From an uncultured Clostridia bacterium (lineage in GTDB: Bacteria; Bacillota; Clostridia; TANB77; CAG-508), in the NCBI GenBank assembly GCA_947626335.1, contig CANQRY010000008.1, positions 1-40,469 of the forward strand: DNA of 40,469 nt, in the 5' to 3' direction. Shown piece after piece: positions 1 through 8,875 of this stretch. The position numbers and the translations under genes were made by a program. The notes below the pieces were generated by a model that was not told where the DNA came from, ran no database searches, and was given only the letters and a program-made list of their open reading frames with translations. Positions within the stretch are counted from its first letter, which is position 1. Every line of letters starts with the position of its first letter.

Positions 1-96
1 TACATTAATTTTACACTTACCAAAACTTTTTGAATTTATGCTTTGTGCGACTATAGTATTATATACAAACAATTTAATTTATATGCAAAGAACTAA

Positions 97-130
97 AAAT
101 TGTACCTATGTATAAACATAGGTACAATTT
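97..130 (-). terminator. Rho-independent terminator of the ChW-repeat gene
   Basis: A perfect 15-bp inverted repeat (AAATTGTACCTATGT and its complement) encloses a 4-nt ATAA loop. Read on the minus strand, the stem ends in a run of five T (positions 95-99). It lies about 40 bases past the stop codon of the minus-strand gene, so it most likely ends that transcript. Confidence 0.75.
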
Positions 131-171
131 CTACGGTAATTACTACTCTTTATAAAATATATTTTTAATAA

Positions 172-1851
172 TTAGTCTGCAGCATAAACTTTGCAGAAGT
201 TAACATATGCAGTAAGTAAAGCTGGAATATCATCAGGGTTAGAACTATTTAGTAATACATTTAATTCCTTTGCATTAGTAAATACTGATTTATCTATTTT
301 AGCTTCTACTTCATCTATTGTTCTTGTTGTTCTTTCAATTGTTGTTCTCATATATTCTTGAACTTTTGATAATGCAGTAACTTTAGCTGATTCTACATCA
401 GATTCCATTTTAGCATATGTTTTTCCTGAAAGACCTGCAATTACACTATTTACATAGTCTTGTACTAAGTCTGCATATTTTGTTTGTTCTGCAGTTCTTG
501 TTTTTTCTGCAACACCTTGATCGTTTGTATCAATAGCATCACCTAAACCAACAGAAGTTTTTCCTAAGAAGTCGGTACCTGTTAGTGATGTTCCTAATTC
601 TGATATAACTGTTGATAATAGAACTTGTTTATCATAAGCACCAGTTGAACCTCCGTTGTAAATTACAAGTAATTTCTCTAATTGTGTTTTATCAACAGGA
701 TCAGTAGCTGTAATTTTATCTAATGCTTCTAATATATCTTCATAATCAGCTGTTTTTAATACTTTTTCAGTAGTTTTTGTTACTGCTTGACCGTCAGTAT
801 ATAATTTTTCTACTAAATCTTTTACTGCAACTTTTGTTGCATCAAATATTTTTCTAAATTCTTTATTTGCTATTTCTGTAATCTCTTTTACTGGAGTATT
901 TGTAGTAACTTTTGCATTTTCTATTGTTGTTTCAGCATTTTCAATAGCTTCTTTAATTCCTGTTAATTCAGAATATTTTGTAGTTGTACCACTTACTGAA
1001 TTTTTTGCTAACATATCATTAACCATAGTTTCTAATGCTGTAAGTTCTGTTTCTTTTTGAGACTCTCCTGTTGCTATTAAATCTACATCTTTTCTAGCTG
1101 CAGATGCAACTTCGTTAATTATAGTAGTTAAAGCACTACCTGTTATTTTACTAGCTTGATCTGCATCATTGATTTTTTTCTTAGCTGCCTCCATTGCTTT
1201 ATTAAATGCTTTTGCATCTATTGTATAATCTGCTGGATTATATGTGTTATTTAATTGAGCAATAGCTCTTACTTTTAAAGTTAATAAATCGTTTTCTCCA
1301 ACTTTTAAAACTGCAACTTCAATAGCTTCAATTCTCTTGCTTTCATGAACAGTTCCAGCAAAATTTCCTGTAGCTGGATCTCCTACAGTTAGTGTACTTC
1401 CTGCAGTAACCCAATCTTGCCAACCATATTTTTGTACGTGTGCACGATACATTACAACATAGTTTTCTGCTTCGGCTCCTGTAACTGCAATTTGAATAGC
1501 TTCAATTCTCTTAGATTGATGCTCTGTTCCAGCAACTTTGCCTTCAGAAACCCAATCTTGCCATCCATATTTTTGAACGTGTGCACGATAGCTTATATTT
1601 AAACCATCTGGCACGTTTAGAAGGTTAATTTTAATAGCTTCTAATCTTTTGCTTTCACCTGTTGTTCCAGCAAAAATAGCACCTTCTACTGAATTTGATG
1701 CTGCAACTGATGATCTCCAACCATATTTTTGCACATGTGCGTCAACTGATACTAATGCTGCAGTAGCTGCATTAACATGTGCACTGTTTTTAAACAAGGA
1801 CTCGTTATGTAGCAATAACATAGGGAGTAGGCGAATTTTAAAATTTCGCAT
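172..1851 (-). CDS. ChW-repeat surface protein with helical C-terminal region
   Basis: A 559-residue protein. Residues about 38-88, 90-136 and 137-198 are three copies of the clostridial hydrophobic (ChW) repeat, each with AHVQKYGW, then AGT and SKR(I/L)EAI. ChW repeats are typical of secreted or surface proteins of clostridia. The rest (about 200-559) is Ala/Thr/Lys/Glu-rich and looks largely helical; I recognise no domain in it. The N-terminus is odd: residues 1-25 have no proper signal-peptide hydrophobic core, although VNAATAALVSVDA (26-38) looks like the end of one. No good ribosome binding site precedes the ATG; instead a tandem 11-bp repeat touches the start codon. The real leader may have been lost, perhaps by a rearrangement linked to the neighbouring integrase. 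ChW assignment is firm; function and start are uncertain. Confidence 0.8.
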   Translation of the reverse strand: MRNFKIRLLPMLLLHNESLFKNSAHVNAATAALVSVDAHVQKYGWRSSVAASNSVEGAIFAGTTGESKRLEAIKINLLNVPDGLNISYRAHVQKYGWQDWVSEGKVAGTEHQSKRIEAIQIAVTGAEAENYVVMYRAHVQKYGWQDWVTAGSTLTVGDPATGNFAGTVHESKRIEAIEVAVLKVGENDLLTLKVRAIAQLNNTYNPADYTIDAKAFNKAMEAAKKKINDADQASKITGSALTTIINEVASAARKDVDLIATGESQKETELTALETMVNDMLAKNSVSGTTTKYSELTGIKEAIENAETTIENAKVTTNTPVKEITEIANKEFRKIFDATKVAVKDLVEKLYTDGQAVTKTTEKVLKTADYEDILEALDKITATDPVDKTQLEKLLVIYNGGSTGAYDKQVLLSTVISELGTSLTGTDFLGKTSVGLGDAIDTNDQGVAEKTRTAEQTKYADLVQDYVNSVIAGLSGKTYAKMESDVESAKVTALSKVQEYMRTTIERTTRTIDEVEAKIDKSVFTNAKELNVLLNSSNPDDIPALLTAYVNFCKVYAAD

Positions 1852-1871
1852 CTAACCAAAATCTAACCAAA
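1850..1871. repeat. Perfect tandem 11-bp direct repeat at the ChW gene start
   Basis: ATCTAACCAAA occurs twice head to tail (1850-1860 and 1861-1871). It overlaps the start codon of the minus-strand ChW gene and lies 117 bases upstream of the divergent integrase. Short direct repeats next to an integrase gene can be arm-type recombinase sites or operators; which one applies is not shown by the sequence. Confidence 0.6.
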
Positions 1872-1987
1872 GTAAATCTATTTTTTATGTATTGTATTTC
1901 ACGCCATAAATGTCGTAATTTGTAGATTTTTGTCTAAAAATGTGATATTATAATTATTATACTTTATGAAAGGAAGGGGGACTAAAT

Positions 1988-3256
1988 ATGTCAAATATTA
2001 CAGTTAGTCTACACGAAAAGAATAATGTCTATCAAGCAGTTATTAACTACAAAGACAAAAACAACAAAAGAAAACAAAAATGGATGTCTACAAAAATGAA
2101 AGTAGTTAAGGGAAACAAACGAAAAGCTCTGCAAAAAGCTGAAGAATATCGAAGGCAATTTGCAGACTTTTTTTGTCTAGAAGAAAAGCTAAGCAAGGAA
2201 AATGAAGAGCAGACAAAAAAATATGCACAATTTAGAGAAAAACTTAAATGTTTAGATTATGAAAATATATATAATGAAAATATTACATTTTATGAATTTT
2301 CACGTTTATGGATTGAAAAAATGAAACCAACTCTTGAACCTACAACTTATGCAGTACATACTCAAATGATAAATTATAGAATAAAACAATATTTTACAGA
2401 AAATCCAATTAAACTATTAGACTTAGAGCCAAGGCACATTCAAAACTTTTATGAATTTTTATTATCAAAAAATCTAAAGCCAACTACAATTTTACGTTAT
2501 CATGCAATTGTTCGAAAATCATTAGAATATGCATTTCAGCAAGATTTAATAGTAAATAATCCAGCAGATAAAGTAAAGCCACCAAAGAAAAATTTATTTA
2601 TAGGTCAATTTTATTCTGAAGATGAATTTTCAATTTTATTTGAAAAATCTAAAAATGATCCATTACATCTTGTTATTTTACTAACAGCTTTTTATGGTTT
2701 ACGTCGTAGTGAGGTATTGGGTTTAAAGTGGTCAGCTGTTGATTTTGGTGCAAAAACAATTACGATTAAGCATACTGTTGTGGAAGTAAAAATAGATGGA
2801 AGGCAACAAGTGTTAGCAAAAGATAGAACCAAAACAAATTCTAGTCGTAGAGTTTTACCTTTAACAGAAGAATTAATAGAAGCGCTAAATAGGGAAAAGG
2901 TAAGGCAAAAAGAATATCAAAAAAGATTAAAGAAAAAGTATACAACAAAGTACAAAGAATATATTTGCTTGCAACCTGATGGAACTTTAATTAAACCAGA
3001 TTATGTAACAAAACATTTTGCAAGACTTTTAAGAAATAGCGGACTAAGGCATATTCGTTTTCACGACTTAAGACATTCTTGTGCAAGTTTATTATTATCT
3101 AAAAATATTCCAATGAAAGCAATACAAGAATGGCTAGGACATGCAAGCTTTTCAACTACAGCAAATATATATGCACATTTAGATTTAAATGCTAAACGTT
3201 TATCAGCACAAGCAATATCTTCGGCACTTAATATTAACAATGAGAAAATATCCTAA
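1988..3256 (+). CDS. Tyrosine site-specific recombinase (phage/ICE-type integrase)
   Basis: A 422-residue tyrosine recombinase of the Gram-positive ICE/phage type. The N-terminal ~70 residues are basic and suit an arm-site DNA-binding domain. Residues about 95-190 form a SAM-like core-binding domain. The catalytic domain shows the first arginine in GLRRSEVLGLKW (near R239), the HDLRHS box (H359, R362), the GHA histidine (H385) and the nucleophile Y395 in IYAHLD. All key residues are present, so it should be active. The start has an AGGAAGGGGG ribosome binding site. No excisionase, relaxase or phage gene is next to it, so it is either an orphan or marks the edge of an element lying to one side. 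No matching att pair was found in the window. Confidence 0.93.
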   Translation: MSNITVSLHEKNNVYQAVINYKDKNNKRKQKWMSTKMKVVKGNKRKALQKAEEYRRQFADFFCLEEKLSKENEEQTKKYAQFREKLKCLDYENIYNENITFYEFSRLWIEKMKPTLEPTTYAVHTQMINYRIKQYFTENPIKLLDLEPRHIQNFYEFLLSKNLKPTTILRYHAIVRKSLEYAFQQDLIVNNPADKVKPPKKNLFIGQFYSEDEFSILFEKSKNDPLHLVILLTAFYGLRRSEVLGLKWSAVDFGAKTITIKHTVVEVKIDGRQQVLAKDRTKTNSSRRVLPLTEELIEALNREKVRQKEYQKRLKKKYTTKYKEYICLQPDGTLIKPDYVTKHFARLLRNSGLRHIRFHDLRHSCASLLLSKNIPMKAIQEWLGHASFSTTANIYAHLDLNAKRLSAQAISSALNINNEKIS

Positions 3257-3262
3257 AAATAT

Positions 3263-3290
3263 TTGAATATTTAAAAACTTATGTTACAAT
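3263..3290 (+). promoter_or_regulatory. Sigma-A-type promoter of the glycan operon
   Basis: TTGAAT (3263-3268), a 16-bp spacer, then TACAAT (3285-3290), just after the integrase stop and 33 bases before the first LicD gene. It fits the consensus well and is the most likely start of the polysaccharide operon. Confidence 0.6.
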
Positions 3291-3323
3291 AATAAAAGCT
3301 ATAAAAAACATAGGGAGAAATTT

Positions 3324-4178
3324 ATGAATTTAGAAGGAAAAGAACTAAGAAATTTACAATTAAAATTACTAGAAACAATGGAAGTAATAGATAAAATATG
3401 TGAAAAAGAAAATATAAAATACTATATGCTTGGCGGCACCTTTATAGGTGCTGTTAGGCATAAAGGCTTTATTCCATGGGATGATGATATTGATATAGCA
3501 ATGGATAGAAAGGACTATGAAAGGTTTTTGCAAGTTATAGATGCAAATCTTCCAGAAAATTTTAAAGTCGATTTTTATGATAAAAATTTAACTTCTATGC
3601 ATTGGCTAAAAATAAGGAACATAGATTATAAAATAGTTGAAAAGTACGATAATATTGAATCTGAACAATATTTATTTATTGATATTTTTCCATTTGATAA
3701 TGTTCCTGAAAGCAAAATAAAAAGACAAATATTTAAAATACAAATATATTTAAAAGCAATAAAATTAAGACTAGCAAGGCTTAAATACTTATCAGAGCAA
3801 AACAATCAAAAATTTAATAATAAATTTAAAAGAATTGCAGTAAAAATATTAAGTTTAAATATTTTCAAAAATTATTTAAATCAAACGAAGGTTTTAAAAC
3901 AATATGATAATTTAATTAGCAAATATAAAAACGAAGAAACAAGCCTAATTGCTAATTTGTGTGTAAATCATAAATTTAGCAAAATATATAGAGAATTATT
4001 TGAAAAAAGTAAAATTAGCGAAGTTACTGAATATGAATTTGAAAATATAAAATTAAAAGGAATAAAAAATTATGATTATTTATTAGCAAAAACTTTTGGA
4101 GACTACATGAAACTTCCACCAGAAGAAGAACAAAAAGCAAAACATTTTGTAAAAATAATAAATGCAAAAGGAGAGTAG
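3324..4178 (+). CDS. LicD-family phosphotransferase
   Basis: A 284-residue protein of the LicD/fukutin nucleotidyltransferase-like family. It has the signature GGTFIGAVRHKG (about 37-48) followed by the metal-binding acidic cluster PWDDDIDIAM (D53, D54, D55, D57). LicD proteins move a phosphodiester-linked group, classically phosphocholine from CDP-choline, onto a cell-surface sugar. The C-terminus ends with the FGDYMKLPPEEE pattern usual for the family. It is preceded by AGGGAGAAA and is the first gene of the glycan operon. A second LicD domain is fused to the polymerase further down. No choline-uptake or CTP-activating gene is in the window, so the group transferred cannot be named. Confidence 0.9.
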   Translation: MNLEGKELRNLQLKLLETMEVIDKICEKENIKYYMLGGTFIGAVRHKGFIPWDDDIDIAMDRKDYERFLQVIDANLPENFKVDFYDKNLTSMHWLKIRNIDYKIVEKYDNIESEQYLFIDIFPFDNVPESKIKRQIFKIQIYLKAIKLRLARLKYLSEQNNQKFNNKFKRIAVKILSLNIFKNYLNQTKVLKQYDNLISKYKNEETSLIANLCVNHKFSKIYRELFEKSKISEVTEYEFENIKLKGIKNYDYLLAKTFGDYMKLPPEEEQKAKHFVKIINAKGE

Positions 4179-4274
4179 TTTTTGCATAAAATTGTTATTT
4201 TAGTAAAAGATAAAATAGAAGGTAAAATTAAAAAAATTATAAATTATAATAATGTCAATTATTTGTGAAAAATG

Positions 4275-4303
4275 TTGATTTTTATATTTATATATGATAT
4301 ATT
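4275..4303 (+). promoter_or_regulatory. Possible internal promoter before the priming transferase
   Basis: TTGATT (4275-4280), a 17-bp spacer, then TATATT (4298-4303), inside the 190-base gap between the LicD gene and the sugar-phosphate transferase. The region is very AT-rich, so chance matches are likely. Confidence 0.4.
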
Positions 4304-4368
4304 TGAAAAGGAATAAAATTAAAAATACATATGAGAATTTAAATAAAAAATAAGAGAGGTAATATGTA

Positions 4369-5112
4369 ATGCAAACAGAAAAAATGGCAGCTGAAAGTAT
4401 TTCAAATATTTCTGAAGAAGCTATAGATAATGTACGAAAAATCATAAAAGTACAAGAAAATATAAGAGAAACTAAAAAGATTTTTAGTTTATTAAACATA
4501 CAAAAGGCTATAAAAAGAGCCTTTGATATTTTTGTGGGAATTGTTGGCTCTATATTTTTAATACCAATAACAGGTCTTATATATATTTTGGGCAAAATAT
4601 TAAAAGAAGATGGCCCAGTATTTTATAAGCAAGATAGAATAGGTAAAGATGGAAAGCACTTTAAAATATACAAATATAGAACAATGATAGTAGATGCAGA
4701 TAGAGTTTTAGAAAAATATTTAGAAGAAAATCCTGAAAGAAAAAAGGAATTTGAAGCAAATCAGAAACTAACAAATGATCCAAGAATAACAAAGTTAGGT
4801 AGAATACTTAGAAAAACAAGTATGGATGAATTACCACAGCTTATAAACATATTAAAAGGTGATATGAGCCTAATTGGACCTAGACCAATTGTAGATAGAG
4901 AAGTTCCACTATTTGGAGACAGCATGAAAATAGTTCATTCTGTTAGACCTGGAATAACAGGTTATTGGGCAGTAAATGGCAGAAGCGGAACAACGTATAA
5001 GCAAAGAGTTCAAATGGAAAGATATTATGCAGAAAACTTTTCTTTATGGCTAGACATAAAAATATTTTTCAAAACCTTCATAACAGTAATAAAAAGAGAA
5101 GGAGCACTTTAA
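4369..5112 (+). CDS. Polyprenyl-phosphate sugar-1-phosphate transferase (priming enzyme)
   Basis: A 247-residue bacterial sugar transferase of the WbaP/PglC/EpsL family. It starts repeat-unit synthesis by moving a sugar-1-phosphate onto undecaprenyl phosphate at the membrane. The N-terminal ~45 residues are a helical extension. A re-entrant membrane helix follows (IFVGIVGSIFLIPITGLIYI, about 55-74), then the family blocks GPVFYKQDRIGKDGK, FKIYKYRTM, TSMDELPQL and SLIGPRP, ending in the PGITGYWAV region. The single membrane segment indicates the short catalytic form without the four-helix WbaP N-terminal part. The ribosome binding site AGAGAGG precedes the ATG at 4369. The sugar is not predictable. 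Confidence 0.93.
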   Translation: MQTEKMAAESISNISEEAIDNVRKIIKVQENIRETKKIFSLLNIQKAIKRAFDIFVGIVGSIFLIPITGLIYILGKILKEDGPVFYKQDRIGKDGKHFKIYKYRTMIVDADRVLEKYLEENPERKKEFEANQKLTNDPRITKLGRILRKTSMDELPQLINILKGDMSLIGPRPIVDREVPLFGDSMKIVHSVRPGITGYWAVNGRSGTTYKQRVQMERYYAENFSLWLDIKIFFKTFITVIKREGAL

Positions 5113-5115
5113 AAT

Positions 5116-5898
5116 ATGGATAATATAAAAATTGTAGTAGCTACTCATAAGAAATATCAAATGCCTAGCGACTCTATGTATTTGCCACTTCATGTAGGTA
5201 GTTATGGAAAAGAGAATATTGGGTTTAAAGTAGATTCATCAGGTGATAACATTTCAGAAAAAAACCCATATTTTTGTGAGCTTACAGGTATATATTGGGC
5301 TTGGAAAAATTTAGACGCAAATTATATTGGATTAAGCCATTACAGAAGATATTTTGCTTCAAGCAAAAAAGCTCCAAAGCAAAATAGAATAGAGGGAGTA
5401 GCAAAAAAACAAGAAATTGAAAAATTACTTGAAACTACAGATATTATATTACCTAAAAAAAGAAAATATTACATAGAAAATTTATATTCTCATTATGAAC
5501 ATACAATGTATATTGAACCATTAGAAGAAACAAAAAAAATAATAGAGGAAAAATACCCAAGTTATTTACCAGAGTTTGAAAAACTACATAAAAGAACATC
5601 TGCACATATGTTTAATATGTTCGTAATGAAAAAAAGTATATTAAATGATTATTGCACATGGTTATTTGATATTTTGTTTGAGCTAGAAAAAAGAGTAGAT
5701 ATTACTAAATATGATGCATTTCATGCAAGATTTTTCGGAAGAGTATCTGAATTATTACTAGATGTATGGATAAATACAAACAACTTAAAATATAAAGAAA
5801 TAAAAGTACTAAATATTGAAAAAGTAAATTGGCTAAAAAAAGGAACTGCATTTTTAAGAGCTAAATTTACAGGCAAAAAATATGAAAAGAGTTTTTAA
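5116..5898 (+). CDS. DUF4422 glycosyltransferase
   Basis: A 260-residue protein with the DUF4422 pattern found in capsule clusters: KIVVATHKK at the start, an LPLHVG segment, then NPYFCELTGIYWAWKN and YIGLSHYRRYF near residues 50-80. Members are putative glycosyltransferases acting on the cytoplasmic side on lipid-linked intermediates. The gene begins 3 bases after the priming-transferase stop, so it is translationally close and probably adds an early sugar. No transmembrane segment is seen. Donor and acceptor are unknown. Confidence 0.85.
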   Translation: MDNIKIVVATHKKYQMPSDSMYLPLHVGSYGKENIGFKVDSSGDNISEKNPYFCELTGIYWAWKNLDANYIGLSHYRRYFASSKKAPKQNRIEGVAKKQEIEKLLETTDIILPKKRKYYIENLYSHYEHTMYIEPLEETKKIIEEKYPSYLPEFEKLHKRTSAHMFNMFVMKKSILNDYCTWLFDILFELEKRVDITKYDAFHARFFGRVSELLLDVWINTNNLKYKEIKVLNIEKVNWLKKGTAFLRAKFTGKKYEKSF

Positions 5899-5901
5899 AA
5901 T

Positions 5902-6879
5902 ATGGAAGATTTAATAACAGTAGTTGTACCTATATATAATGTAGAACAATACTTAAAAAGATGTGTTGATAGCATAATAAACCAAACTTACAAAAATTTA
6001 GAAATCATACTAATAGATGATGGGTCACCAGATAATTGTGGTTTAATTTGTGATGAATATGCATCAAAAGATTCTAGAATTAGAGTAATACATAAACAAA
6101 ATGGTGGGCTTTCAGATGCAAGAAATGTAGGTATAAAATCTGCCACAGGAAAATACATTACATTCATCGATTCAGATGATTACATAACCTTAGATTACAT
6201 AGAATACTTATATAATTTAATAAAAAAATATAATGTTAAATTATCTATATGCAGTGTAAATATAGTATGGGGAGAGGCAAAACCTGATGAAAATACTAAT
6301 CTAAAAGACGAGCTTTTAGATACTAAATCTGCATATGAAAATTTGTTATTTCACAAAGGTATTGATGTTTGTGCACCTGCCAAATTATATTTAACAGAGT
6401 TATGGCAAAATTTTGAATTCCCAAAAGGGAAAGTTTATGAAGATACAGCTGTTATATATAAATTATTAGAATCAGCAAATTCAGTCAGCTTTGGAAATAA
6501 AAAATGCTATTATTATATAGCTAGAGTTGGCTCTATTTCAAAACAACCAGGATTTAATAAAAACGAAGAATATTATATAAAGCACACAAAGCAAATGTTA
6601 ACAGACATAAAAACTAAGTATCCTGAGCTTTCTACAGCAGTTAACAGATATCAAGTATATGCCGATTTTAGAATACTTAGAATGCTAATATTTACAAAAC
6701 CTAAAAATAAGCAAATGGAAAAAGAAATTATTAAAGAAATAAAAGAAAATCAAAAAGAGGTTTTTTTATGCAGTCAAACTCCAAAAAGAGATAAAATGGC
6801 AATTATATTATTAAATATGGGATTACCTATTTTTAAATTTTCATGGATTTTATATAAAAAGTTAACAGGTAGGACTTAA
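5902..6879 (+). CDS. Family 2 glycosyltransferase
   Basis: A 325-residue GT2 (GT-A fold) enzyme. The N-terminus has VVVPIYNVEQYLKRCVDSII, then IILIDDGSPDN (nucleotide binding), the NGGLSDARNVGI segment and the metal-binding FIDSDDYI, all in the first ~105 residues. This is the classic inverting GT2 layout. The C-terminal 200 residues are more variable and end with a hydrophobic, basic stretch that could sit on the membrane. It starts 3 bases after the DUF4422 stop. Role: sugar addition to the repeat unit; sugar not predictable. Confidence 0.93.
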   Translation: MEDLITVVVPIYNVEQYLKRCVDSIINQTYKNLEIILIDDGSPDNCGLICDEYASKDSRIRVIHKQNGGLSDARNVGIKSATGKYITFIDSDDYITLDYIEYLYNLIKKYNVKLSICSVNIVWGEAKPDENTNLKDELLDTKSAYENLLFHKGIDVCAPAKLYLTELWQNFEFPKGKVYEDTAVIYKLLESANSVSFGNKKCYYYIARVGSISKQPGFNKNEEYYIKHTKQMLTDIKTKYPELSTAVNRYQVYADFRILRMLIFTKPKNKQMEKEIIKEIKENQKEVFLCSQTPKRDKMAIILLNMGLPIFKFSWILYKKLTGRT

Positions 6880-6905
6880 CACTAGTTAGGAGGGAAAACA
6901 ATAAA

Positions 6906-8864
6906 ATGAAAAAGTATGCAAATATATTTTACTACATTGGTGTAATTTTATTGACCATAAATGTTTTCTTTAGTAGAACTACTTTTTTTAATATAAATCA
7001 TTTTATAGATTTATTATTAGATGTTACAATTATAGTTTTATTTGCAGTTAAGTTCTTATTTCAAAAATATACAAAAAAGCAATTATGTATATATGTATTA
7101 TTTGGGTTATTAGTACTACACACAGCATTTATTTGCAAGGATTATAACCCACTTTTTTGTTATTTAGTTGTATTTGGTTCGCAGAATATTAATATAAAAA
7201 AAGCAGTTAAATGTTCATTTTATACTATGTTTACATTTTTGGTAATTCACATAGTAATATTTATGTTTAACCTAGTTATAAATTTAGGTAATATCCCAGT
7301 ATTGCATACAGCTGCAGGCTTAACAAGATATGGATTTTACCTAAACCATCCAAATATTTTTGCAGGAATAGTATTATGGCTTACAGCAGAGTACATATTT
7401 ATTAATTATGACAAAATTACTGTATCAACATTAACAGGAATAGGATTTATTTATATACTTACATACTTATTAACCATATCAAGAACAGCTTTACTTGCTT
7501 CACTATTATTTCTTTTGTTTATAGCATTTTCTAAAATAGAAAAATTTAGAATAATAATAAATAATATAGCAAAATGGAGTTTCGGATTTATGGCAATTCT
7601 AATGGCCTTCTTTGTATTAGGCTATAACATAAATAATAGAGGTCTTATAGCTAAAATAGATGGGGCATTGAGTTATAGAGTATCACTTGCAAGCACAGCA
7701 GTACATAAATACGGAACCAGCCTACTTTCACATAATGTTAATTTAGAAGAAGAAGTTGAGTGGGCTTATGGCGGTCAAAAGGAACTACTAATAGATTCTT
7801 TATATACCAGATGCTATATAGTTTATGGAATTATATATTTAGTAATATTTGAAGCTGGCTTTTATGCCTTAATGAAAAAATATCCAAAAAGCAATTATGG
7901 AAGTTTCATTTTATTATTCTCATTAGTAGCATTTACAGAAAGATATTTAATGAATCCAATTATAGGCTTCCCAATACTATTTTTAAGTAAATTACTATTT
8001 GACGATGGTAAAGATAAAAAAAATGCACAAATAGAAGAATCTACTCAAAAAAAGCGAGAAGTTACTTTAGAAGAACAAAGAAAAATACAAATAGATTTGT
8101 TAAACGAGCTAAGAAGAGTGTGTGATGAAAATAATATTAAATACTTTTTAGCAGGAGGATCTTTACTTGGTGCAATAAGGCATAAAGGATATATTCCATG
8201 GGATGATGACATAGATATAAATATGTTAAAAGAAGATTATGATAAGTTTCTTAAAATTTTCAATGAGAAATGTAATAACAAAATGAAAGCAGTAAGTTAT
8301 AAAAATATGGATGGTTACTATTATCAATTTGCAAAAGTTACAAACTTAGAAACTGTTTTAGTTGAGAAAAATAGTAGAGACATACCAGGATTAGGGGTAA
8401 ATATTGATATTTTCCCACTATATTATCTTCCAGATAATAATCCAAAAGCATTAGATAAAATATATAAAAAGCAAAAATTTCTATATAGCTTTATAAATAT
8501 GTATAAAACAAAAGATATAGAAAAAGCTACTAAAAATAAATTTAAACTAATTCTTAAGAAAATAGCTATACCAATAATTGATAAATTAAAGATATATAAA
8601 ATTGCTTTAAGGAAAATAGAAAATTTAACAAAAAAATATAAAAAAACAAATACGGTGGCATATATAGGTGGAAGATATGCAAGAAAGGAAATTATGCCTG
8701 CTTCATATGTTTCAGATTATAAATATGCAGAATTTGAAGGAGAAGAATATAAAATACCAATAGAAATTGAAGAATATCTAACTAAACACTATGGTAACTA
8801 TATGGAATTACCACCAGAGAATGAGAGAGTAAATGAACATGAAAACATAGTATATTGGAAGTAA
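6906..8864 (+). CDS. Fusion of Wzy-like polysaccharide polymerase and LicD transferase
   Basis: A 652-residue two-part protein. Residues about 1-375 carry many transmembrane helices and the GFYLNHPNIFAGIVLWL and LLTISRTALLA segments, as in O-antigen/capsule polymerases of the Wzy type. After a short charged linker (about 375-395), residues about 395-652 are a complete LicD domain with GGSLLGAIRHKGYIPWDDDI (metal-binding aspartates) and the NYMELPPENER tail. Polymerases join repeat units outside the membrane, while LicD domains are usually cytoplasmic, so the fusion implies an even number of helices or an unusual topology. The reading frame is continuous with no CGG. The ribosome binding site is TAGGAGGG. 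Domain calls are confident; the functional coupling is inferred. Confidence 0.88.
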   Translation: MKKYANIFYYIGVILLTINVFFSRTTFFNINHFIDLLLDVTIIVLFAVKFLFQKYTKKQLCIYVLFGLLVLHTAFICKDYNPLFCYLVVFGSQNINIKKAVKCSFYTMFTFLVIHIVIFMFNLVINLGNIPVLHTAAGLTRYGFYLNHPNIFAGIVLWLTAEYIFINYDKITVSTLTGIGFIYILTYLLTISRTALLASLLFLLFIAFSKIEKFRIIINNIAKWSFGFMAILMAFFVLGYNINNRGLIAKIDGALSYRVSLASTAVHKYGTSLLSHNVNLEEEVEWAYGGQKELLIDSLYTRCYIVYGIIYLVIFEAGFYALMKKYPKSNYGSFILLFSLVAFTERYLMNPIIGFPILFLSKLLFDDGKDKKNAQIEESTQKKREVTLEEQRKIQIDLLNELRRVCDENNIKYFLAGGSLLGAIRHKGYIPWDDDIDINMLKEDYDKFLKIFNEKCNNKMKAVSYKNMDGYYYQFAKVTNLETVLVEKNSRDIPGLGVNIDIFPLYYLPDNNPKALDKIYKKQKFLYSFINMYKTKDIEKATKNKFKLILKKIAIPIIDKLKIYKIALRKIENLTKKYKKTNTVAYIGGRYARKEIMPASYVSDYKYAEFEGEEYKIPIEIEEYLTKHYGNYMELPPENERVNEHENIVYWK

Positions 8865-8875
8865 AAGGAGAAAAT

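Noticed and set aside
1-3256. A complete integrative element with att sites
   Set aside because: Only the integrase is seen; no excisionase, relaxase, phage gene or matching direct repeat flanking a cargo region lies in the window.
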